In this document: positions 9,266-17,696 of the stretch, in pieces | Position numbering within the stretch: the stretch's first letter is position 1 | Layout of the letters: each line of letters opens with the position of its first letter | From: Treponema sp. | GTDB taxonomy: Bacteria; Spirochaetota; Spirochaetia; Treponematales; Breznakiellaceae | Assembly: GCA_009787775.1 (NCBI GenBank) | Contig: WQSQ01000002.1 | Location: 28,651 to 92,650, forward strand | Direction: 5' to 3' | DNA: 64,000 nt | Notes under the pieces: generated by a model | Told to the model about the DNA's origin: nothing | Seen by the model: only the letters and a program-made list of their open reading frames with translations | Databases searched by the model: none | Translations under genes and position numbers: made by a program

Positions 9266-9955
9266 GTGAGTAATGATAAAATTGCTGCTGTAATTCTGGC
9301 TGCAGGCGCGTCCAGCAGAATGGACGGAGTCAAGAAGGAGTATCAAAAGCTTCCATCCGGTATTACTGTGCTGGAAACCGCTATCCGCACTTTTTCGTCT
9401 GTCGCCTCGGTGGATATAATCTGCATTGCCGCCTGTGAAACAACTGAAGCCCAGGACGCGATTACCCCTGAGTGCCGCGAGCTTTTAAAATCCAGGATTG
9501 TTTTCACTGACGGAGGCGCTACGCGCTGCGCTTCGGCTCTTAACGCGCTTCGCGCTCTTTCCAGATTCAATCCTGGTTATGTGCTAATTCATGACGGGGC
9601 AAGGCCGTTTGTCAGTATTCAGATGATAGAAAATATTATTACCGCTGTCAGGGAATACGGCGCTGTTATTCCTTTGCTTCCCCTCAGCGATACTCCCAAA
9701 GAATGTGAAGCAAGCGAAAAAGAACAAATTATGTTTATAAAGAGTCACTTAAAGAGGATGAATGTGGGGATTGCGCAGACACCTCAGGCTTTTAAATATT
9801 CTGAGATTCTCCGCGCGCATGAGATGGCGGCAAGTACGGAAGACGAAGAGTTTACAGATGACGCGGAGGTTTGGGGCAGGTTTGCAGGGAATGTCGCTGT
9901 TATTCCGGGCGATCCCGCGAACAGAAAGATAACCTTTAAAGAGGACCTGACTTGA
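9266..9955 (+). CDS. ispD: 2-C-methyl-D-erythritol 4-phosphate cytidylyltransferase
   Basis: VILAAGASSRMDGVKKEYQKL, LIHDGARPFVS, AQTPQAF motifs. Confidence 0.92.
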   Translation: MSNDKIAAVILAAGASSRMDGVKKEYQKLPSGITVLETAIRTFSSVASVDIICIAACETTEAQDAITPECRELLKSRIVFTDGGATRCASALNALRALSRFNPGYVLIHDGARPFVSIQMIENIITAVREYGAVIPLLPLSDTPKECEASEKEQIMFIKSHLKRMNVGIAQTPQAFKYSEILRAHEMAASTEDEEFTDDAEVWGRFAGNVAVIPGDPANRKITFKEDLT

Positions 9956-9977
9956 GAGTTCTGCCGCGAAAAGAAAC

Positions 9978-10904
9978 ATGTATATAAAAAAACCCTTTGT
10001 GCTGCTTTGTGCGCCTTTGTGGTTAATATTGTTTCTTCTTGGTATTGCGGCATGTGAGCGGAAGAATGCTGAAAATATTCCTGTTCAGTCTCTTGTTACA
10101 TGGTCCGGCGCGTATCCCGCAGCGATATTACAGACAGGTGAATATCCGCTTTGGTTTCAGCTAACAGAAAACGGGCCTGTTCATATTGCTTTTGCGGAAG
10201 AAGCGCTTTTTTCCCGCGATCTTGTTCCGTGGCCGTATGCGCTGCATATCAGGTACATGGAAGAAAGGGACGGCGGTATTGTTATGGCTGTGAACCGCTA
10301 TGGTTTTTTAAAACTAGGCCCTGAAAACGCATCTTTGGGGAGCGGGCTTCCCCTGTATTGTTTTTACGGCGGAAATTACTGGAGTGAGTATACAGTAGGC
10401 GGCCTTGTTTTTTATGAAGGAGAGCCGGCCGCTCTTGTTTACCCTGATGATCGTTTTCTGGATTCTGCTTCGACTCTCCTTAATGGAAAATCTCCGGTGT
10501 CCGTGATATGGTCATTTAACATGAACTCCAATGTTCCCTATCCTTTGGATATTCCCGCGCTGCAATTCTTCCCGCAGGATGACGGATGGGCAATAGATAC
10601 GCTGCGTCAGGGAAGCGACGGCTTTTTCCATTACAGAGCTGTAAAAAGGAATGACCCTTTTCCAGAAATCCGTACGCTGCGTACTGCGAATCTTTCGCAG
10701 GCAGGAGAGGAAACATCCATAGAAATATTTTATGATTCTTTTCCGCGCGACAGCGGGATTACTGTTAATCCGCGTTTACCCGAACTGCCTGAAGGATTTG
10801 CATACACTGGAACAGGTTATGCCTCAGACAGTTTATTCGCATCATGGGAAGAACAGATTGATTACAGTATCGGAGCCGCGGGGTTTGTTATAATTAAGCC
10901 TTAA
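9978..10904 (+). CDS. Hypothetical lipoprotein
   Basis: Signal peptide with lipobox LGIAAC-ERK. Confidence 0.65.
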   Translation: MYIKKPFVLLCAPLWLILFLLGIAACERKNAENIPVQSLVTWSGAYPAAILQTGEYPLWFQLTENGPVHIAFAEEALFSRDLVPWPYALHIRYMEERDGGIVMAVNRYGFLKLGPENASLGSGLPLYCFYGGNYWSEYTVGGLVFYEGEPAALVYPDDRFLDSASTLLNGKSPVSVIWSFNMNSNVPYPLDIPALQFFPQDDGWAIDTLRQGSDGFFHYRAVKRNDPFPEIRTLRTANLSQAGEETSIEIFYDSFPRDSGITVNPRLPELPEGFAYTGTGYASDSLFASWEEQIDYSIGAAGFVIIKP

Positions 10905-10935
10905 CATTTCCCTTTAATTTTTATAGACTTATGTT

Positions 10936-11787
10936 ATGGAAAAACTTCGGATATTGATTCCAAAGGGAAGAATTTTCGATAATGTCAGCCGTCTGTTCGC
11001 AGAAGCCGGATTTCCGATTTCTCTTGCGGACAGAACATACAGACCGTCGCTTGGAGTCTCATGGCTTGACGCTAAAATCATGAAGCCCCAGAATGTGGGG
11101 GAGCTTCTTGAATTAGGCAGCCATGACGCGGGCTTTACAGGCATTGACTGGATAAATGAAAGCGGCTCCGATGTTGAAAAAATACTAGATCTTGGTTTTG
11201 ATAAAGTGCGTATTGTCGCAGCTGTTCCTCATGATTATGATGAGGATAAATTAAAATCCAAAAAAATTGTTGCGGCGACAGAGTATGTTAATCTTGCAAA
11301 AAAATGGCTTGATTCCCGTGGATATCAATACCGTATACTTCGCACTTACGGCGCGACTGAAGTTTTTCCGCCGGATGACGCGGATATGATAATCGATAAT
11401 ACTTCTTCGGGGCAGACATTAAAAGATAACGGCCTTAAAATAATCGGTACATTGCTTGAATCATCAACATATTTTGCCGCTTCACGCCGCGCCATGGAAA
11501 ACGCGGAAAAAAGAAGCCGCATTGAAGAACTTTCGATGCTTTTCCGCGCAGTCCTTGACGGACGGGAACGCGTAATGCTCGAAATGAACATTCCAAAGGA
11601 GCAATTTGAATCCCTTTCATACCTCCCTGCGATGCGCAGCCCTACAATCGCGTCTTTATACGGAGACGCCGGTTTTGCCGTGAAAATCGCTGTTAACAAA
11701 CATGAAGTTCCAGACATTATTCCCAAGCTTAAAAAAATGGGCGCTCTTGATATCGTGGAGTATGACCTTCGAAAAGTTGTGCAGTGA
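10936..11787 (+). CDS. hisG: ATP phosphoribosyltransferase, long form
   Basis: LRILIPKGRIFDNV, DAGFTGIDW, ADMIIDNTSSGQTL; C-terminal regulatory-type domain. Confidence 0.93.
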   Translation: MEKLRILIPKGRIFDNVSRLFAEAGFPISLADRTYRPSLGVSWLDAKIMKPQNVGELLELGSHDAGFTGIDWINESGSDVEKILDLGFDKVRIVAAVPHDYDEDKLKSKKIVAATEYVNLAKKWLDSRGYQYRILRTYGATEVFPPDDADMIIDNTSSGQTLKDNGLKIIGTLLESSTYFAASRRAMENAEKRSRIEELSMLFRAVLDGRERVMLEMNIPKEQFESLSYLPAMRSPTIASLYGDAGFAVKIAVNKHEVPDIIPKLKKMGALDIVEYDLRKVVQ

Positions 11788-11794
11788 GGAAAAA

Positions 11795-12442
11795 ATGAGC
11801 AGGATTGCGGAGATAGACAGAAAAACCAGCGAGACAGAAATATTTATAAGACTGAATATTGACGGTAAAGGCGAATCAAAACTTGATTATCCCGTAGGAT
11901 TTATGTCGCATATGCTGAAAACATTTGCGCGTCACGGGTTGTTTGATATTGAGGTACGCGCGAAGGGAGATGTTGAAGTAGATCAGCATCACATTGTGGA
12001 AGATACGGGGATTGTGCTCGGGCAATGTTTTGCCAAAGCGTTAGGTGATAAACGCGGCATCAGGCGGAGCGGAAGCTGCATTTTCCCGATGGATGAGTGT
12101 CTTGCGCGCGCCGCCGCGGATATGTCAGGAAGGGCGTTTTTGTTCTTTGACGGCCAGCTTACATGCGCTCCGTTTGTTTGTGCGGCGGATAACGGAACAC
12201 AGAGCGAGTTTCAAACCGATGTAATCGAAGATTTCTGGCAGGCTTTTGTATGCGCCGCCGGGTGCAATCTGCATCTGGAAATTATCCGCGGAAGAAGCGA
12301 TCATCATAAAATAGAAGCGCTTTTTAAAGCAGCTTCCCGCGCGTTACGCGCAGCATGCGAACATGATGAACGCGCCCGTGACTCGATTCCGTCGACCAAG
12401 GGAGTTATTCCCGGCTTTAAATCTCCTGGAGTCATGGTTTGA
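11795..12442 (+). CDS. hisB: Imidazoleglycerol-phosphate dehydratase
   Basis: GFMSHMLKTFARHG, DQHHIVEDTGI, GRSDHHKIEA motifs; ATG at 11795. Confidence 0.94.
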   Translation: MSRIAEIDRKTSETEIFIRLNIDGKGESKLDYPVGFMSHMLKTFARHGLFDIEVRAKGDVEVDQHHIVEDTGIVLGQCFAKALGDKRGIRRSGSCIFPMDECLARAAADMSGRAFLFFDGQLTCAPFVCAADNGTQSEFQTDVIEDFWQAFVCAAGCNLHLEIIRGRSDHHKIEALFKAASRALRAACEHDERARDSIPSTKGVIPGFKSPGVMV

Positions 12443-13062
12443 TCGGCGTAATTGATTACGGCGCGGGGAATCTAGGTTCTGTAATGAACGCGCTTAAAAG
12501 GCTTTCATCTCCCTCTCGTTTTGCATCAGGGCCTGAGGAGCTTGTTCCGGCATCTTCTCCTTTTGAAAAGATTATTTTTCCAGGAGACGGACATTTCGCC
12601 ACAGCAATGTATTCACTTGAAAAATCAGGCTACGCGCAGGCGATTAAAGAATGGATAAAAGCTGATAAACCTTTTTTAGGAATATGTATCGGCTTACAAT
12701 TATTGTTTGAGTCATCTGAAGAAACCCGGCAAAAGCAAAGTGAAGAAGTTAAGGGGCTTTCAGTAATTAAGGGAAATGTTAAACGCTTTCCCGGGCGCAA
12801 AGTTCCGCAGATTGGCTGGAATTGGACAACAGCCCGCCCTGAATCAAAATTATTTAAAGGTTTAAGCAAAGGAAGTTTTTTTTATTACATACATTCATAT
12901 TATGCCGACCCTTTAGAAAAGGAAATCAGCGCCGCACAAACCGAATATTATGTGCGTTATTGCTGCGCTGTGGAAAAAGGTGCGCTTGCGGCTGTGCAGT
13001 TTCATCCTGAAAAATCAGGAACCGCAGGGCTTGCGTTATTAAGAAACTGGATTTTGCATTAA
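12439..13062 (+). CDS. hisH: Imidazole glycerol phosphate synthase, glutamine amidotransferase subunit
   Basis: IDYGAGNLGSV, FLGICIGLQLLFE, AAVQFHPEKSG; TTG start overlapping the hisB stop. Confidence 0.93.
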   Translation: MIGVIDYGAGNLGSVMNALKRLSSPSRFASGPEELVPASSPFEKIIFPGDGHFATAMYSLEKSGYAQAIKEWIKADKPFLGICIGLQLLFESSEETRQKQSEEVKGLSVIKGNVKRFPGRKVPQIGWNWTTARPESKLFKGLSKGSFFYYIHSYYADPLEKEISAAQTEYYVRYCCAVEKGALAAVQFHPEKSGTAGLALLRNWILH

Positions 13063-13164
13063 TTTTTTAGTTAGTCGCTGAACTATGTTCCGAGTAAATA
13101 ATGCGGACACATTACCGATGACTCTAATTGGTGTTTATTTATAATGCGCACTTGTGTTCAAGAA

Positions 13165-14286
13165 TTAATATAACACAACTTGTTTTTTTAATATGCCGTT
13201 GATATTATCCAAGAGATTGTTTTTTAAAGCATTGGATTGCTCGTTTTTTTTATCAACGTTTTCGCAGTATTTGGATATTTCATTTTGTTTTTTTAAGTCA
13301 GTCTTATCTCCGCAAACCGGTATTTTCACAATTATATCTCCCAATCTTGATTTGCCGCCTTTGTGAGTAAATGAAAAGGGTTTTTTCATTACTTCTGATA
13401 GAATTGCATATTTAAGATACTCATTTGTTATTTGAGAGGTAAACTCATCTCTTATTACAAGAGGAATAACCTTTTCAGATAATGAGAATCGCCCTTCTCT
13501 ATAAAACAATCCAATTGAACCATCTATATTCCATGTCAGGCAATCACTAAAATATTTAATATTTTCTAAATTATCTTGCAGATAACCATAACCAGTTTCA
13601 TCAAAAAATTTAGATGCTCCAAAAACAGGGATTTTACCTGGATTATTTAATACAAAATCCCTGGTTAAAAACGAATTGTTTGTAGTTATGGATAAATCGC
13701 ATATTTCTTTTACCAATTTTGTTGTAAAAGTCTCCAGCATGTCATCGATAAAATATGGAATTGAGATCTCATGTGCATTTAATTCTTTTATTTGGCTATA
13801 CAATTCATTCTTCTTATAGGTTAGCAGCTTGTACTTTTCAGCAAGACATTTTTGTTGTTCTAAATTAAATTTTCCTTGAAGGTCTATGGGTATCGTTATT
13901 TTCACACGTTTCATGTTTGATAACGAAGCGCGGAAATTTCTGTCGAATGACAATGTTTCTTTTAATAAATATAACTGATAAATTAAGTATGATGGCTCAA
14001 TATTTTTACTCAATATTGTAATTGTCCCGCAATGGTCTGTTGTTGCGAACGATGTATTGGGCTGTATATGATTTAAATCAAAATTTCCATCAATACCCCA
14101 TAAAATTACGTCGTAATCAAAGGAAGTAAAATTGGATTTATCTATGAATCCAAATGGCTCGAACACATTCGCACTAAAAACGGGAATGTTACCTGCTATA
14201 GACGGCAATTTATTCCTTAAAACCCGTTTCCCAATTTCGAGTTTAAAATATTGTTTATCACCTAAGACGATTTCACAATATTTCAT
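13165..14286 (-). CDS. R-M specificity subunit (HsdS / BcgIB-like) with two pseudo-repeated target-recognition regions
   Basis: Two related segments, GNIPVFSANVFEPFGFIDK... and GKIPVFGASKFFDETGYGYL..., each with a trailing helical region. Confidence 0.8.
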   Translation of the reverse strand: MKYCEIVLGDKQYFKLEIGKRVLRNKLPSIAGNIPVFSANVFEPFGFIDKSNFTSFDYDVILWGIDGNFDLNHIQPNTSFATTDHCGTITILSKNIEPSYLIYQLYLLKETLSFDRNFRASLSNMKRVKITIPIDLQGKFNLEQQKCLAEKYKLLTYKKNELYSQIKELNAHEISIPYFIDDMLETFTTKLVKEICDLSITTNNSFLTRDFVLNNPGKIPVFGASKFFDETGYGYLQDNLENIKYFSDCLTWNIDGSIGLFYREGRFSLSEKVIPLVIRDEFTSQITNEYLKYAILSEVMKKPFSFTHKGGKSRLGDIIVKIPVCGDKTDLKKQNEISKYCENVDKKNEQSNALKNNLLDNINGILKKQVVLY

Positions 14287-14289
14287 GCT

Positions 14290-16350
14290 TTAATCCTTTA
14301 TCTTGGAAATCACATGAAGATAATCGTCCAATACTGCTTTAAGTCCGGTTAATTCTTCTTCGAATTCATCTAGAGTTATTGTTTTTTTTGACTCTTCAAT
14401 ACCTAATGCAATTTTCTCATCAATAGACCACCACCTGTCAATAACCCAATGTGAAGAATCTTTAAATAAAATTACGGGCTGTATTTTGCATCTTGGATAT
14501 TTTGATACGAACCGCTCGTTAAAATCTAATTTTGACGCACAAAAGAATTTGAATAATGTTTCCATTTCAGGCAAATCTGTTTCAGGAATATCTTCTCTCC
14601 TTATGCTTGTCAGTTTTTCTCCGATATCAGAAGCAAGATAAGTAAAAACAGGATCAGTTTGTACTTCATCGGGATGCTGCTTCTTCATTAAAACCAGTAT
14701 ATAAGCGTGAACACTATTGGTAAAAAAAGTCCTTACGGGAAGTGATATAAGCGCCTCTAATATACAATTTTGCAAAATATGGTCACGTAATTTTTTTCCT
14801 TGGATCCTGCTTAATAAACCATCCGGAATTACTATAAAAGCTCTCCCGCCTTTTTTGAGAGAATTTACAATCCATTCTAAAGCGAGCCCCTCGAGCCCAA
14901 GAGCATTTACCGGATACTTGTCTTTTGTATGAGGTGTTACACGAATTTCTTCTTTAATAATCCCTGAACCTCTTGTGACATAAGGAGGATTGCTTAGAAT
15001 ATAATCATATTTTTCATCTTCGTTTTCTATTATGTGGCCAAATGTTCCTAAATTATCCTTAAAAAGCTTAAAAGTAGAATTGAATATATTTGAAAAGCTT
15101 AGAGTGCAAGTTGGATACCTAAATAAAATTTCTGATAAGTATATTAACATGTTTGCCTTGGCTAATATAATTGTTCGTTCATCTTCTCTTTCAAATCCTT
15201 TATCAAAACCATGAAAAATAAATGATGGTGAAATGTCACCGTTTTTATCTGGTATGTATTCTTTGCGCATAGAATCATTCAAATTAAGCAGTTCAAGTAA
15301 AAATCCTCCAACACCGCAAAATGGATCACAGATTCGTTTATTCTGAAATTTGAATGTATTATCATTAAGCTGAGCCATGCGAATTATTGATTGAACAAGT
15401 TTTCGCGGCGTAAAATATTGTCCCATAGCCTCTACTTCCTGCTTTAGAAAACTTTCGTATAGCTTGGTTTTGAACTGTTTATCAATATTTGTTAAGCTGC
15501 CGACTTCTTCACTATAATCATTAAGATGTTTCAATGAACGCGCAAACAAAAGCGATTGAGAAAGATTTGCATTACCTGCTTCATCTACAAAGATAGTTCC
15601 GTTAATAATTGTGGTCCCGTCAGCACCCTCGCGGAACAACCGCCGGATTTTACGCCGCGAATTCTTTGCATAATAATCCAACGCGTCGCTTGCGTCAATT
15701 TTAGATTTATTAAAAACTTTTTCAAAACAATAATCGCTGCCTAAGACTTTTAAATCGCTTAAGAATTTGAAGATAAAGAGTTCAACAACATTATACAAGC
15801 ATTTAATTGGCGTTTTACCTGTAGCCGCCCAAATGGTCTGCCATAATCTGTTTGCCAATGAAGTCGGATTGATGAACTCAGCTCGTTTTATTCTTGAATT
15901 CTTTATTGAAATGGATTGATTGATTTGATCAATTAAAAACTCAATAGTGTCAATATTGCTTACTTGCGTATTGCTGAAAACTGTTCTAATTTCTTCACCG
16001 GCATCATTGCATATTTTGTCGCCATTAAGAGCGTTAACCCAAAATGTTTTTGTCCCGTCAGTAACTATAAAAATTTTACATATTAGTTTTGCAATATTGA
16101 TTTCTTGAGCTATGGCATTTAAAATCAATTTATTTGAATTAAGTTCATGCGGTTGTTTATATTCGACAAAAGCAACAACTTCTTTTTGGTACAGCATTAA
16201 ACCATCGGGTTTTTTGTTTCCAAAGCCATTATAATCCTTTCTCTTAAGTATTCCGGCTTTTACAAGCTGATTTATAGTTGAATTTCCTAATTTAAAATAG
16301 GTAAATTTCCCAATTTGCTGAGGTATGGTTTGAAGGAGTTCTTCACTCAT
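14290..16350 (-). CDS. Fused nuclease-N6-adenine methyltransferase (BcgIA-like, type IIB/IIG R-M)
   Basis: N-terminal KPDGLMLYQKEVVAFVEYKQP (PD-x-ExK-like); motif I CDPFCGVGGFLLELL and motif IV SNPPYV; N-terminal region resembles HsdR_N. Confidence 0.82.
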   Translation of the reverse strand: MSEELLQTIPQQIGKFTYFKLGNSTINQLVKAGILKRKDYNGFGNKKPDGLMLYQKEVVAFVEYKQPHELNSNKLILNAIAQEINIAKLICKIFIVTDGTKTFWVNALNGDKICNDAGEEIRTVFSNTQVSNIDTIEFLIDQINQSISIKNSRIKRAEFINPTSLANRLWQTIWAATGKTPIKCLYNVVELFIFKFLSDLKVLGSDYCFEKVFNKSKIDASDALDYYAKNSRRKIRRLFREGADGTTIINGTIFVDEAGNANLSQSLLFARSLKHLNDYSEEVGSLTNIDKQFKTKLYESFLKQEVEAMGQYFTPRKLVQSIIRMAQLNDNTFKFQNKRICDPFCGVGGFLLELLNLNDSMRKEYIPDKNGDISPSFIFHGFDKGFEREDERTIILAKANMLIYLSEILFRYPTCTLSFSNIFNSTFKLFKDNLGTFGHIIENEDEKYDYILSNPPYVTRGSGIIKEEIRVTPHTKDKYPVNALGLEGLALEWIVNSLKKGGRAFIVIPDGLLSRIQGKKLRDHILQNCILEALISLPVRTFFTNSVHAYILVLMKKQHPDEVQTDPVFTYLASDIGEKLTSIRREDIPETDLPEMETLFKFFCASKLDFNERFVSKYPRCKIQPVILFKDSSHWVIDRWWSIDEKIALGIEESKKTITLDEFEEELTGLKAVLDDYLHVISKIKD

Positions 16351-16541
16351 TAGTACTCTCCTTTTTTCCCGTTTGTATGTGCATTTATATATTTATCAAC
16401 ATCAGAAGCTCTAATACGCCACGAACGGTTTCCAACTTTAGAAGCAGACAGTTTACTATTAGTTATCAAACGGCGAATAGTTTTTTCAGACAATTGAAGA
16501 TATTTTGCGGTTTGCGAAACCGTTAATAATTCATCAGTCAT
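16350..16541 (-). CDS. Excisionase-family helix-turn-helix protein, possible R-M controller
   Basis: LLTVSQTAKYLQLSEKTIRRLITNSKLSASKVGNRSWRI; stop overlaps the methyltransferase start; ATG at residue 6 of the listed ORF. Confidence 0.8.
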   Translation of the reverse strand: MTDELLTVSQTAKYLQLSEKTIRRLITNSKLSASKVGNRSWRIRASDVDKYINAHTNGKKGEY

Positions 16542-16757
16542 TATTACCCCCTTCAATAATGTTCAGAATCAATAAAAACACAGTATAACACTGGAATACT
16601 ATATTGTTAAGCTATTTTCGAGAAATATTTAGACATTAATGGACATTAGTTCCCATATGAAGACATCTATAAGAGAGGTGAAACTTTGTACCCTTGTGGT
16701 AGAATACCATTCCATAGAATAAAATCGGAACCATGTTAGGTTTTATTTTTGCCGAGA

Positions 16758-16802
16758 GGTTTAATGCCCCGTACCTTTGGGTGCTCTTAAGGGTATTAAA
16801 CC
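16758..16802 (+). promoter_or_regulatory. Inverted repeat in the hisF upstream region (GGTTTAATGCCC ... GGGTATTAAACC)
   Basis: 12-nt arms with one mismatch, 21-nt loop; a second smaller hairpin ATACCT...AGGTAT lies just downstream. Confidence 0.5.
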
Positions 16803-16885
16803 CAGAATGCAATTCCACGGGAGAACGAACGATACCTGCTTGCAGTGAGGTATTGTTCATTGTATTTTATATAAAGGGTGAACAA

Positions 16886-17695
16886 ATGCAGGCAAAAAGA
16901 ATTATTCCATGTCTTGATGTCGATGACGGCAAGGTGGTAAAAGGCGTAAAGTTTGAAGGCATTAAGGATGTCGGCGATCCGGGAGAACTTGCGCGCAGGT
17001 ATAATGACGAAGGAGCGGATGAGCTTACCTTTCTTGATATCGGCGCTTCCCATAAAAGCCGTGCGACATTGCTTGGTGTTGTAAAAAAGGTCGCCGAAGA
17101 AGTTTTTATTCCGCTTTGCGTAGGAGGCGGAATCAGAACAATTGACGATATGCGGGACGCGATGAACTCAGGAGCTGATAAGGTATCGGTCTGCACTTCC
17201 GCGCTTAACCGTCCCGAATTATTACGCGAAATGGCAAACGCCTACGGCAGCCAGTGCGTTGTGCTTTCGCTGGACGCAAAGCGCGTAAAAACAAACACAG
17301 GCGAATTGCGCTGGCACGCGTTTACGCACGGCGGAAGGAATGATACAGGGCTTGACGCGGTTGAATGGGCGATCCGCGCTGTCGAACTCGGTGCGGGAGA
17401 GATCCTTCTTAATTCTATTGACGCAGACGGAACAGGAGCGGGTTACGACCTTGAACTGACACGGCGCATTCTTAACGCCGTGCCTGTCCCTGTAATCGCC
17501 TCGGGCGGAGCGGGAACTCTCGATCAAATAGCGAATGTCCTTTTAAGTACAGCGTCTTCTGAGACAGACGCGTTATCTGAAGAAGCGCCGGGCGCTGACG
17601 CGGCTCTGGTTGCTTCTCTTTTGCATTTTAACAAAACGACAATTCAGGATATTAAAAAGTACGCCGAAGATAAAGGCGTTTGTGTCAGGCGGTAA
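16886..17695 (+). CDS. hisF: Imidazole glycerol phosphate synthase, cyclase subunit
   Basis: MQAKRIIPCLDVDDGKVVKGV, VGGGIRT, LDAKRVKTNTGELRWHAFTHGGR; true ATG at 16886. Confidence 0.94.
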   Translation: MQAKRIIPCLDVDDGKVVKGVKFEGIKDVGDPGELARRYNDEGADELTFLDIGASHKSRATLLGVVKKVAEEVFIPLCVGGGIRTIDDMRDAMNSGADKVSVCTSALNRPELLREMANAYGSQCVVLSLDAKRVKTNTGELRWHAFTHGGRNDTGLDAVEWAIRAVELGAGEILLNSIDADGTGAGYDLELTRRILNAVPVPVIASGGAGTLDQIANVLLSTASSETDALSEEAPGADAALVASLLHFNKTTIQDIKKYAEDKGVCVRR

Positions 17696-17696
17696 T

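Noticed and set aside
13165-16541. Classical type I hsdRMS system
   Set aside because: No separate helicase-type HsdR gene is present; the nuclease-like motif is fused to the methyltransferase, fitting a BcgI-like layout better
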